From contig CAKZQS010000029.1 in assembly GCA_937141935.1 (NCBI GenBank), positions 55,374-119,373 of the forward strand: a stretch of DNA of 64,000 bases. The letters are read 5' to 3'. The stretch is from an uncultured Ectothiorhodospiraceae bacterium. GTDB taxonomy: Bacteria; Pseudomonadota; Gammaproteobacteria; Nevskiales; Oceanococcaceae. This document shows positions 1-7,844 of the stretch, in pieces (positions within the stretch are counted from its first letter, which is position 1; each line of letters starts with the position of its first letter). The notes beneath the pieces are model-generated. The model saw nothing but the letters and a program-made list of their open reading frames with translations, was not told where the DNA came from and ran no database searches. A program made the translations under genes and the position numbers.

Positions 1-82
1 CGCCGGCGTCCGCCGCGCGCGCCAGGGCGGCATTCAGGCCGGTCACCGAATACCAGCTGATCAGCAGGCGGGCCTCGCTCAT
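1..82 (-). CDS. Partial N-terminus, possible flavodoxin-like protein
   Basis: The first 27 codons of a gene read leftward out of the window, starting MSEARLLISWYSVTGLN. A hydrophobic strand followed by YSVTG and a run of Ala/Arg resembles the start of flavodoxin-fold proteins, in which a similar S-x-T-G loop binds FMN phosphate. Too little is present to be sure. The next gene begins divergently at 172, so a shared promoter probably lies between. Confidence 0.35.
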   Translation of the reverse strand, partial: MSEARLLISWYSVTGLNAALARAADAG

Positions 83-171
83 GCGCCGACCCTAAACGCT
101 GCGCGCGGCCGCGGGCAAAGCCGGGTGGCGGCGGTGTAGAGTCGCAGCCACATTCGCCACGAGCCCACGCG

Positions 172-387
172 ATGCCCCGCGAGGACTGGAAGGGCCTGCT
201 CGGACGGCAGGCGCAGCAACTGCCGGCGTTCGACACGCTGGATGATCAGGCCGAGAACATGCTGTACCTGGAAGTGCGCGAGACGCTGGCCCGCGAGGAG
301 CGTGCGCTGGCCAAGGCGCTGGACGACTCGCTGTCCTTCGTGCCGCGGCTGCTGCGCGGCAGCGTGAAGAAACTGGTCGGCGTATGA
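172..387 (+). CDS. Small conserved-looking hypothetical protein
   Basis: A 71-residue polar, helical protein with no signal peptide or membrane segment; the end is basic (SVKKLVGV). Its stop overlaps the ATG of the next gene by 4 nt (ATGA), which argues that it is real and translationally coupled to it. The longer opposite-strand open frames here are shadows. Function not recognised. Confidence 0.6.
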   Translation: MPREDWKGLLGRQAQQLPAFDTLDDQAENMLYLEVRETLAREERALAKALDDSLSFVPRLLRGSVKKLVGV

Positions 388-1262
388 GCCTGCAACAGCT
401 CGAGCTGCAGGCCGAGCGCGAAAAGCTCGCGCGCCTGCTGGAAACCCCGCCCGGCGCGCTGCGGCCGCTGGAGCCGCTGGGCGTGCTGGGCCTGCGCCAG
501 GTGCGCAGCGCCGTGGCTGCCCACCTCTTCGACCGCGACGCCGCGCGTTTTCGCGGCCTGGCCCGCTCCACCAAGCTGCTGCCGGCCCGCGTGGCGGCGC
601 TGATCGCGCAAAAGGCGCTGGGGCCGAGACTCGCGGCCCACGTGGCCGGGCTGCTGGAGCCGAAGACGGCGGTGGCGCTGGCCCAACAGGTCGAGATCGA
701 CTTCCAGGCCGACCTCTGCCTGTTCCTGGACCCGGCGCATGCCGGCGAGGTGCTGCGGGCGATGCCGGTGGACCTGGTGGTCGAGACCTCGCGCGAGCTG
801 CTGGCGCGGGCCGAGTACATGACGATGGCGCGCTTCGTCGACGATTTGCGCGACGACCAGATTCAGGCGGTGACGGGCATCCTCGATCCGCGCGCCATGC
901 TGTGGATCGGCTTTTATGTCGAATCCGGCACCCGGCTGTCGCAGCTGATCGCCCGGCTGGACGACGCGCAGTTGCTGGCCACCTACGAGGCGGCCTCGGC
1001 CGAAGAGCTGTGGCCGCAGGGCCTCGCCATGCTGGCGCGGGCCGATGAGGCCACGGCGCGGCGGGTCTGCCACCTGTTCGCGCAGGCCGAGGCCGAGCTG
1101 CTGCCGGATTTGCTGGCCGCGGCGGAGCAGCAGGACCTGATGGCCGAGGTGGCGCAGATCACGCGTGCGGCCGAGGCCGACGACCTGGAACGGCTGCGTG
1201 AGCGCCTGCGCGCGCACGACCCCGCCGTGCTGAGCCAGCTGGAGGCCGCCCTCGACGACTGA
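384..1262 (+). CDS. Hypothetical helical-repeat protein, MgtE-N-like
   Basis: A 292-residue, Leu/Ala-rich soluble protein with no signal peptide or obvious membrane segment. Repeating helical units such as FLDPAHAGEVLRAMPVDLV recall the superhelical N-domain of MgtE magnesium transporters (L-x-P-x-x-A-x-x-L-x-x-M/L), but no CBS domains or transmembrane channel follow. It is coupled by a 4-nt overlap to the 71-residue gene upstream, so the two probably act together. The MgtE-N resemblance comes from motif reading only; the role is unknown. Confidence 0.6.
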   Translation: MSLQQLELQAEREKLARLLETPPGALRPLEPLGVLGLRQVRSAVAAHLFDRDAARFRGLARSTKLLPARVAALIAQKALGPRLAAHVAGLLEPKTAVALAQQVEIDFQADLCLFLDPAHAGEVLRAMPVDLVVETSRELLARAEYMTMARFVDDLRDDQIQAVTGILDPRAMLWIGFYVESGTRLSQLIARLDDAQLLATYEAASAEELWPQGLAMLARADEATARRVCHLFAQAEAELLPDLLAAAEQQDLMAEVAQITRAAEADDLERLRERLRAHDPAVLSQLEAALDD

Positions 1263-1294
1263 GCGCCGAGGGCCGCCGCCGCCGGCGGTCCTGC

Positions 1295-2122
1295 CTAGGC
1301 GGCCTGCGCCGCGTCGCGGTGCAGGTAGACGTCCATCTGCGGGTAGGGGATGACGATGTCCTCGGCGTCGTAGCGCTTCTTGATCGCCTCCATCAGGTCG
1401 CATTTGGTCTGCCACCAGTCGCCGCTCTTGACCCAGGGCCGCACGGTGATCGTCACCGCGCTGTCGCCCAGCTCGGTCACGCCGATCCACAGCGCCGGCT
1501 CGCTGAGCACGCGCTCGTCGCCTTCGCACAGCTCGCGGGCGATGCGCTTGGCCGTGTCGATGTCGGCGTCATAGCTGATGCCGATCTTCAGGTCGATGCG
1601 CCGCGTGGCCCGGGCCGAGTAGTTGGTGATGGTGTCGCCCCAGATCTGGTTGTTGGGCACCGTGACCTCCTCGTTGTCCAGGCTGCGCATGATCGTGGCG
1701 ATCACCCGCACCTCCTCCACCGTGCCGGACACGCCGCCGGCATTGATGAAGTCGCCCTGCTTGAAGGGCCGGAACACCATCAGCATCACGCCGGCGGCAA
1801 AGGACGAGAGCTGGTCTTTCAGCGACAGGCCGACCGCGACGCCGGCGCCACCGAGCAGGGCCGCCGCGGAGGTGGTGGGAATGCCGAGCTGGCCCAGCGC
1901 CGCAATGACCACCACCGCGATCATCAGCACATAGGCGACGGTGGCCAGAAAGCCGATCAGCGTGGCGTCGATCTTGGAGCGGCCCAGCGCGCCGCGCATG
2001 CCCTTGATGATCAGCTTGGCCACCCAGCGGCCAACCAGGAAGGTCGCCAGTGCCAGCACCAGCTTCAGGCCAAATTCCTGCGCCAGGGCGAGCAGTTCGC
2101 CCTGCGACATCAATGCATCCAT
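1295..2122 (-). CDS. mscS: Small-conductance mechanosensitive channel, MscS family
   Basis: A 275-residue protein, close to the ~286 of E. coli MscS. Three N-terminal membrane segments come first. The third is the Gly/Ala-rich pore helix with LLGGAGVAVGLSLKDQLSSF and the following FRPFKQGDFI that marks the family. A soluble beta/alpha-beta cage domain follows (VPNNQIWGDTITNYS, then a C-terminal region ending PQMDVYLHRD). Such channels sit in the inner membrane and release solutes on hypo-osmotic shock. The gene lies 22 bp downstream of the GspE-type ATPase on the same strand, so the two are probably co-transcribed, although no functional link is known. Confidence 0.93.
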   Translation of the reverse strand: MDALMSQGELLALAQEFGLKLVLALATFLVGRWVAKLIIKGMRGALGRSKIDATLIGFLATVAYVLMIAVVVIAALGQLGIPTTSAAALLGGAGVAVGLSLKDQLSSFAAGVMLMVFRPFKQGDFINAGGVSGTVEEVRVIATIMRSLDNEEVTVPNNQIWGDTITNYSARATRRIDLKIGISYDADIDTAKRIARELCEGDERVLSEPALWIGVTELGDSAVTITVRPWVKSGDWWQTKCDLMEAIKKRYDAEDIVIPYPQMDVYLHRDAAQAA

Positions 2123-2144
2123 GGAAACTCCAGTGTGTGGGGGA

Positions 2145-3890
2145 TCAGTGGAAAAGGAGGTTGTGAAAGACCTCGTCGAGGCTGGTTTCGCCCGCGGCGA
2201 CGGCCTGGGCGCCGGCGTCGCGCAGCGACTTCAGGCCGGCCTTGCGCGCGGCCTCCTCCAGCTCGGAAATCTCGGTGTGGTCGCGGATCTGCTGGCGCAT
2301 CTTGCTGTCGGCCACCAGCACCTCGTACAGGCCCATGCGGCCGCGATAGCCGGTCTCGCGGCATTCCAGGCAGCCCACGGCGGCAAAGGCGCTATCGGGC
2401 TGCGGCGCGGCGACGCCCAGCGCCGTCCAGCGCGCGGCCAGCGTGGCCTCGGGCTCGGGGGTCTTGCAGTTGGGGCAGAGCTTGCGCACCAGCCGCTGCG
2501 CCAGCACGCCGAGCAGCGTGGCCCGCAGCAGGTAGGCCGGCACGTCCAGCTCCAGCAGCCGGACGATGGCGCCGACCGCGGTGTTTGTGTGCAGCGTGGC
2601 CAGCACCAGGTGGCCGGTCAGCGCCGCCTGCAGCGCGGTGGCGGCCGTGTCGCGGTCGCGAATCTCGCCAACCATGATGATGTCCGGGTCCTGGCGCAGC
2701 AGGGCGCGCAGGCCCTCGGCGAAGCCCAGCCCGGCGCTGGCGTTGACCTGGGTCTGGTTGATGCGCGGCTCGATCAGTTCGATCGGGTCTTCGACCGTGC
2801 AGATGTTGCGGCGCGGGCTGGACAGCGCGCGCAGCGTGGAATACAGCGTGGTGGTCTTGCCCGAGCCGGTGGGGCCGGTGACCAGCACCAGGCCATGCGG
2901 CGCCTCGCACAGCCGGGTCCAGGCGCTGAGCTGCTCGGGCTGCATGCCCAGCTCCTGCATGCCCTGCACGACCAGGCCCGGGTCGAAGATGCGCAGCACC
3001 AGCTTCTCGCCAAAGGCGGTGGGCAGCGTGGCCAGCCGCAGCTCGACCTCGCGGCCTTCCGGGCTGACGGTCTTGATCCGGCCATCCTGCGGCCGGCGGC
3101 GCTCGACCAGGTTGCAGCCGGCCAATATCTTCAGCCGGCTGGTGACGGCCGCAAAGACGTTGTCCGGCAGCTGGTAGATGTCGTGCAGCGCCCCGTCGAT
3201 GCGCAGGCGGATACGCCCAATGCCGCGGCGTGGCTCCAGGTGGATGTCGCTGGCGCGGTTCTCAAAGGCGTACTGCAGCAGCCAGTCGACCACGCCGATG
3301 ACGTGCTGGTCGTCCTCGCTGAGGTTGTCGCGCCGGCCCAGGCGCATCAGGTTTTCCAGCACCTGCGTGCCGCCGCGGCGCTTGTGCGTCTTCTTGCTGG
3401 CGCGGTGCAGGCTGTGGAATTCGAGCAGGTAGCGGTCGATGTCGGCCGGGTTGGCCAGCACCGTCTGGATCTCGCTCTTCAGCACCGGGGCCAGTTCGGC
3501 CTTCCAGCGCATGTCGAAGGGGTCGCCGCAGGCGATCGTGGCCGTTTCGTGGCCGCGCCGCAGGACCAGGATGCCGGCCTTGCGCGCATAGGCATAGGCC
3601 ACGGCCTGGGCGGTGGCGGCCGGGTCGATCTGCAGCGGGTCGATGCGCTGGTAGCGCGTGTCCGTGCGCTCGGCCAGCCATTCGGTCAGTCGCTCGGCGT
3701 CGAGCAGGCCGCCGTCTTCACCCTGGTCCTCCAGTTCGCACTGCCCCACCGCAATCAGCGGGTGTTCGCGGCTGCCGGCGATGCGCGTGGCCGCGCGCGC
3801 CTGCTGCGCCGCGTCGATGCGCCCATCGGCCTTGAGCGCCGTCAGCAGCCAGTGGCTGTTCAGCTTGTCCGGGGCCGGCAGCTCAGGCAT
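2145..3890 (-). CDS. GspE/PilB-family secretion or pilus assembly ATPase
   Basis: A 581-residue cytoplasmic hexameric ATPase. The N-terminal ~160 residues form a GspE-N-like domain. Then come the Walker A GPTGSGKTT (339-347), Asp box TVEDPIE (365-371), Walker B DPDIIMVGEIRD (401-412) and His box ATLHTNT (431-437). Paired cysteines C472/C475 and C507/C510 form the zinc-binding CM subdomain typical of GspE and PilB. No other type II secretion or type IV pilus gene is adjacent; the partner is mscS. It could serve a type II secretion system or pilus encoded elsewhere, so the exact assignment is open. Confidence 0.88.
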   Translation of the reverse strand: MPELPAPDKLNSHWLLTALKADGRIDAAQQARAATRIAGSREHPLIAVGQCELEDQGEDGGLLDAERLTEWLAERTDTRYQRIDPLQIDPAATAQAVAYAYARKAGILVLRRGHETATIACGDPFDMRWKAELAPVLKSEIQTVLANPADIDRYLLEFHSLHRASKKTHKRRGGTQVLENLMRLGRRDNLSEDDQHVIGVVDWLLQYAFENRASDIHLEPRRGIGRIRLRIDGALHDIYQLPDNVFAAVTSRLKILAGCNLVERRRPQDGRIKTVSPEGREVELRLATLPTAFGEKLVLRIFDPGLVVQGMQELGMQPEQLSAWTRLCEAPHGLVLVTGPTGSGKTTTLYSTLRALSSPRRNICTVEDPIELIEPRINQTQVNASAGLGFAEGLRALLRQDPDIIMVGEIRDRDTAATALQAALTGHLVLATLHTNTAVGAIVRLLELDVPAYLLRATLLGVLAQRLVRKLCPNCKTPEPEATLAARWTALGVAAPQPDSAFAAVGCLECRETGYRGRMGLYEVLVADSKMRQQIRDHTEISELEEAARKAGLKSLRDAGAQAVAAGETSLDEVFHNLLFH

Positions 3891-3943
3891 GCGTGCGGGC
3901 TTGGTACCATGGCGTTATTCCATCCATCGCCGCCGAGTCTGCC

Positions 3944-4468
3944 ATGCGTCGTCACGTCTTGCGTGCCCTCGTCCCCTGTGTTGCGGTCGGGCTGACTGCC
4001 TGCGCCTCCATGTCGAACATGAAATTCTGGGAACAGGGCTACGAATTCCAGGCGGGCACGTTGCCGGTCGCCGAGCTGCGGCGCGCGCTGGTTTGCGACA
4101 CGCCGACCGAGGATGCCGACGTCACGCTGTTTGATGCCGGCGACGCGCTGCGCAGCAGCCCGCTGGGCAGCAGCCTGGAGGCCGGCAGCCTGGATCTGGT
4201 GCCCAGCTCGAGCTACCTGGTGGTCGAGCAGGGGCAGCGGCGCACGGGCGGCTACTCCATTGAAATGCTGCCCGAAGCGACGCTGACCGACGAGGGCGTG
4301 CTCAAGCTGACCGGCACCTGGCTGGAGCCGGGCGCCGACCGCATGACCATTCAGATCCTGACCAGCGTCTGCGTGCTGCTGGAAGTGCCGGCCCAGCCCT
4401 ATAACCGGGTCGAGGTCTACGACCGCGAAGGCACGCTGCGCGCCAGCTGGAGCCGGCCGGAGCAATAG
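3944..4468 (+). CDS. Lipoprotein with PrcB-like C-terminal domain
   Basis: I chose the ATG at 3944 because it gives a clean lipoprotein signal: basic start MRRH, a hydrophobic stretch, then the lipobox LTAC with Cys20. The in-frame upstream start would put 17 extra residues before this. The 174-residue product carries YLVVEQGQRRTGGYSIEML, which matches the strand-turn-strand core of the PrcB C-terminal domain (usually G-x-x-x-T-G-G-Y). It is probably anchored in the outer membrane facing the periplasm. Its role is unknown; in spirochaetes PrcB assists a protease, which need not apply here. Confidence 0.72.
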   Translation: MRRHVLRALVPCVAVGLTACASMSNMKFWEQGYEFQAGTLPVAELRRALVCDTPTEDADVTLFDAGDALRSSPLGSSLEAGSLDLVPSSSYLVVEQGQRRTGGYSIEMLPEATLTDEGVLKLTGTWLEPGADRMTIQILTSVCVLLEVPAQPYNRVEVYDREGTLRASWSRPEQ

Positions 4469-4605
4469 GGCATGCCGGGGGTGACGGGCGGCGACCCAGG
4501 GGGCGGCGACGGCCGAGATCGGCATGGCCCCCATGCGCCCGCTGGCGTCACAAAACCCGCCGGCCGCGGCATGAAACCTTGCGCCCCCAGCCGGGTCCGA
4601 GTGCC

Positions 4606-5157
4606 ATGACCGCCTCGACCGTGTTGCGCCCCCCTGTTTGGCTGGCCCTGCTGTTGGCCAGTCTGGCCTGGGCCGGCGCGGCGCAAGCCGCGCCGCCGGC
4701 GCCCGAATTCCCCGAGGCTGGCGCCGAGCGCTGGCTCAATTCGCCGCCGCTGCGCCTGGCCGACCTGCGCGGCAAGCCGGTGCTGGTGGAGTTCTGGACC
4801 TTTGGCTGCCAGAGCTGCCGGCGCACCATGCCCTGGGTGCAGGGCCTCGGCCGACGCCTGGATGGGCGCATGCAGATCATCGGCGTGCATACGCCCGAGT
4901 TCGCCCACGAACGCCCGCCCGCCGCCGTGGCGCGCAAGGTGCGCGATTTCGAGATTCGCCACCCGGTGTTTCTGGACAACGACTTCGAGTACTGGAACGC
5001 CATGGGCAACCGCTACTGGCCGGCCTTCTACCTGATCGATGCCGATGGCCGCGTCCGCGGTGCCTGGGCCGGGGAGGTGCATGAAGGCAGCGATCGCGCC
5101 ACGCAGATCGAGGCGCGGATTCGCGACATCGTGCGCGAGGGCGCGCTGAGCCGCTAA
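4606..5157 (+). CDS. Exported TlpA/ResA-like thiol-disulfide oxidoreductase
   Basis: A 183-residue protein from the ATG at 4606, which leaves a normal signal peptide (hydrophobic LALLLASLAWAGAAQA, cleavage near AQA-AP). The thioredoxin fold carries the active site FGCQSCRRTMPW (CxxC). The cis-Pro region YWPAFYLIDADGRVRG is also present. The insert HTPEFAHERP is common in the periplasmic, longer redoxins sometimes fused to DipZ/CcdA. It likely reduces or isomerises periplasmic disulfides. A TTG start nine codons upstream is possible but would spoil the signal peptide. Confidence 0.85.
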   Translation: MTASTVLRPPVWLALLLASLAWAGAAQAAPPAPEFPEAGAERWLNSPPLRLADLRGKPVLVEFWTFGCQSCRRTMPWVQGLGRRLDGRMQIIGVHTPEFAHERPPAAVARKVRDFEIRHPVFLDNDFEYWNAMGNRYWPAFYLIDADGRVRGAWAGEVHEGSDRATQIEARIRDIVREGALSR

Positions 5158-5247
5158 GCGCCGCGCGCGAGCCTGCTGGCCGCACTAGTTCCGCCAGGAC
5201 CGAGGGGCTGGCTACACTGGCGCCGACTCCACAGCGCCAGCTCGCCC

Positions 5248-6228
5248 ATGCTCTCTGCCCTGCCCGCGCCGTTGCACGGCGCCATCGTTTCGCTGTTCTT
5301 CGTCGGCAACCTGCTGTTCTGGGCCGTGCCGGTCTACGTCGTGATCGTGTTCAAGCTGATCCCGATCCGGCCGCTGCAGGGCCTGTGCACCGACCTGCTG
5401 CACTGGCTCTGCCAGCGCTGGCAGGCCGGCAATACGCTGTTCGCCGAGACCCTCAACGACACCCGCTGGCATCTGCACCAGGAGGTGGCGCTGAACCAGA
5501 GTCAGCGCTATGTCGTGGTCAGCAACCACCAGACCTGGAACGACATCTACGTGCTGATGCGCGTGCTCGGCCACCAGGTGCCCTTCTTCAAGTTCTTCCT
5601 GAAGCAGCAGCTGATCTGGGTGCCGATCCTGGGCCCGGTGTGGTGGGCGCTGGATTACCCCTTTATGAAGCGCTACAGCCGGGCGCAGATCCGCGAGAAC
5701 CCCGAGCTGGCCGGCAAGGACCTGGAAACCGCCCGCGCCTCCTGCGCCAAGTACCGGCGCCAGCCGGTGACCGTGCTGAACTTTGTCGAGGGCACCCGCT
5801 TCACGCCGGCCAAGCAGGAAGCCCAGTCCAGCCCCTATACGCACCTGCTGCGGCCGAAGACCGGCGGCCTGGCGCTGGCCGTGGCGGCGCTGGGCGACCT
5901 GACCGACAAGCTGATTGACGTCACCATCGTCTACCACGGCGGCGCCGTGGGCTTTTGGGACTTCATGTGCGGACGCATGCGCGAGGTCAGCGTCGAGGTC
6001 CGCGAGCTGCCGGTGCCGGCCGGCTGGCGCACGGGCGACTATGCCGGCGACCGCGACTTTCGCGCCGAGGCACAGAGCTGGATGGCCCGGCTGTGGGAGG
6101 ACAAGGACGCCCGCATCGCCTGGATGCTGGCCCACCCCGGTGCCACGCCGCCGGCGGACTGCGCCGGGGGGGATGCGCCCATCCGCGAGCCGGCCACCCC
6201 CGCGAGCCCGGAGGCCGCCGCCGGCTGA
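5248..6228 (+). CDS. Lysophospholipid acyltransferase, YihG/PlsC family
   Basis: A 326-residue membrane-associated acyltransferase. An N-terminal membrane segment (residues 10-38) precedes the catalytic H-x4-D motif NHQTWND (His94, Asp99). A second motif region VEGTRFTP (EGTR 181-184) is the glycerol-phosphate binding block of the family. Strongly aromatic stretches (FFKFFLKQQ, WWALDYPF) are typical of the YihG-like 1-acyl-sn-glycerol-3-phosphate acyltransferases. It probably adds the second acyl chain to phospholipids at the inner membrane. The last ~40 residues are low-complexity Ala/Pro and look dispensable. Confidence 0.88.
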   Translation: MLSALPAPLHGAIVSLFFVGNLLFWAVPVYVVIVFKLIPIRPLQGLCTDLLHWLCQRWQAGNTLFAETLNDTRWHLHQEVALNQSQRYVVVSNHQTWNDIYVLMRVLGHQVPFFKFFLKQQLIWVPILGPVWWALDYPFMKRYSRAQIRENPELAGKDLETARASCAKYRRQPVTVLNFVEGTRFTPAKQEAQSSPYTHLLRPKTGGLALAVAALGDLTDKLIDVTIVYHGGAVGFWDFMCGRMREVSVEVRELPVPAGWRTGDYAGDRDFRAEAQSWMARLWEDKDARIAWMLAHPGATPPADCAGGDAPIREPATPASPEAAAG

Positions 6229-6280
6229 TCGCGCGGGCGGCCGCGCTGCCCGGCCACAGGCGCGGGCAGCGGGCAAAAAA

Positions 6281-6302
6281 AAGCGGCCCCGAAGGGCCGC
6301 TT
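6281..6302 (-). terminator. Rho-independent terminator
   Basis: A perfect 9-bp stem AAGCGGCCC/GGGCCGCTT with a CGAA tetraloop. It lies just beyond the stop at 6328 of the leftward lipoprotein gene. On the minus strand the stem is followed by a run of eight U residues (A-run at 6275-6282), so it ends that gene. It may also slow the converging acyltransferase transcript. Confidence 0.85.
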
Positions 6303-6327
6303 GAATGCGTGTGAGCGCAGGGGCTGC

Positions 6328-7704
6328 TTAGAGCAGGCCGCCGAGCAGGCCGCCCAGGATGCTGCCATCCGCCGGATCACCCAGCAGGGTGTTCAGGATG
6401 GTGGTCAGCGAGGTGGCCAGGTCGTCGTTCTGCGTGACGGCGGTGCCCAGCACCGTGTCCAGGCCGGCCAGCTGCGCTTGCAGCTCGGACAGCACGGCCA
6501 GCGGCGAGTCGCTGGCGGGGCTGCCGCCGGCGGCCACGACCAGGTTCTCCAGCGGCGTGCCGTTGGCGGCCGACAGGATCGCGCCGAGCAGGGCGTCGAC
6601 GCCGTTGCCGGTGGCATCACCCGCGAAGGCGGCCAGGACACCGTCCAGCGGGTTGCCGGAGCCGGCAATCGCCGCCAGCAGGCCTTCCACCGGATCCAGG
6701 ACCGGGCTCAGCACGCCGTTCAGACCTTCGTTGAACAGCGGGGTCACCACTTGGCCCAGGCCGCTGCCCAGCGTGGCGGTCAGCGTGTTGATGCCGTCGC
6801 CGATCTGCGTGGCCACGGCCGGGTCGATATCGGCGACCGGGATCGTGTTCAGCAGAACGCCTTGCAGCAGGTTGTTCAGCGCGGTGCTGGCGGCGGTGGC
6901 GGTCGCCGGGCCGTCATAGGCGCCAAACGGGGCCAGGGTGGCCGCGACATCGTCGATGGCCGTGTCCAGCGTGCCAACCACACCACCCAGCACCGGGGCG
7001 CTGGTGATTTCGGCGGGCAGGCCGTCCAGGGCGACACCCAGCGCGGTCAGCGCGGGGGCCACAGCCGTCGACAGCGTCGTCAGGTTCGGATCCTCGGAGC
7101 CGTCACCGAAGCTGGCGATCAGGCCTTCCAGCGCCGTGCCAACCGGAGCCAGCGGCGTGCCGGCCAGCGGGTTGCCGGAGGCGGCGGTGGCGTCGGCATC
7201 CGGGTCGCAGCTGCCGCGCTCGGCCATGGCGACGAGGGTGGCTTGCAGGCTGGCCGCAAAGCGCTCCAGGGCGCCCTGGGCATCGGCCGCGGAACCGTTG
7301 AAGGCGTCGAAGGGATCGGCACCGTTGGCCAGGCCTTCGGCGCCGGCCAGGATGGCATCGGGCACATCGACCAGCTGGTTCAGGCTGGCGGCGGTGCACA
7401 GCGTGAAGGTGCTGAAGGGCTCGGGCAGTTGGCCGGCCAGTTCGTTGGCGATCACACCGTCAACGACCTGCTCCTGGACGGGGTCCAGCGGGCCGTTCAC
7501 CTTGGTCACGCCGGCGGTCGGCGTCGGGGTCGGGGTCGGCGTGGGGGTCGCCGTCGGGGTCGGGGTGGGCGTCGGGTTGCTGGTCGGCGCCGGGGTCGGC
7601 GTCGGGTTACCCGAGCGGGAATCGTTGTCTGAGCCACCGCCGCACGCGGTCAGCAGCAGGGTCGTGCTGGCCAGGCCCGCCAGCAGCAATTTTGAGGAAG
7701 CCAT
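6328..7704 (-). CDS. Lipoprotein with Pro-Thr linker, unknown function
   Basis: A 458-residue protein with lipobox LTAC (Cys21), then GGGSDNDS and a long Pro-Thr linker (residues 34-63). Such a spacer holds a surface or periplasmic domain away from the membrane. The body is rich in Ala/Gly/Leu/Thr/Asp and poor in Lys. It has recurring PVLDP-EGLLA, GNPL-G and TL-LLG elements and ends in GGLLGGLL, suggesting degenerate internal repeats. Only two Cys occur in the body. No catalytic motif was recognised. A clear terminator follows the gene. Confidence 0.7.
   Translation of the reverse strand: MASSKLLLAGLASTTLLLTACGGGSDNDSRSGNPTPTPAPTSNPTPTPTPTATPTPTPTPTPTAGVTKVNGPLDPVQEQVVDGVIANELAGQLPEPFSTFTLCTAASLNQLVDVPDAILAGAEGLANGADPFDAFNGSAADAQGALERFAASLQATLVAMAERGSCDPDADATAASGNPLAGTPLAPVGTALEGLIASFGDGSEDPNLTTLSTAVAPALTALGVALDGLPAEITSAPVLGGVVGTLDTAIDDVAATLAPFGAYDGPATATAASTALNNLLQGVLLNTIPVADIDPAVATQIGDGINTLTATLGSGLGQVVTPLFNEGLNGVLSPVLDPVEGLLAAIAGSGNPLDGVLAAFAGDATGNGVDALLGAILSAANGTPLENLVVAAGGSPASDSPLAVLSELQAQLAGLDTVLGTAVTQNDDLATSLTTILNTLLGDPADGSILGGLLGGLL
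7516..7605 (-). repeat. PT-dipeptide microsatellite in lipoprotein linker
   Basis: This stretch encodes the near-continuous Pro-Thr tract of the lipoprotein (residues 34-63) as imperfect hexamers of the GGTCGG/GGTCGGC type on the plus strand. In-frame length change by replication slippage would lengthen or shorten the linker without breaking the gene. Confidence 0.7.
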
Positions 7705-7844
7705 CCGTTAGTACTCCGAGTTAGGTTGGGCGTCGCGATCCCGCCGGTGGCGGTACCGTGGCGTCCGTTTTACGGAGCCGGATGTCAAGGAATCGTCATG
7801 CGCGGACGGGAGTCGGAAAAAAGTTCCCGACCCCCGTCAAGGCG

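Noticed and set aside
2145..3995. Long plus-strand open frames opposite the GspE-type ATPase, and similar ones opposite most genes
   Set aside because: They are made of His/Gln/Arg/Ala/Gly-rich residues with no domains and mirror real genes; in GC-rich DNA stop codons are rare on the opposite strand.
6328..7704. A collagen-like or adhesin repeat protein
   Set aside because: There is no Gly-X-Y periodicity and no known adhesin repeat; only the Pro-Thr linker is a true simple repeat.
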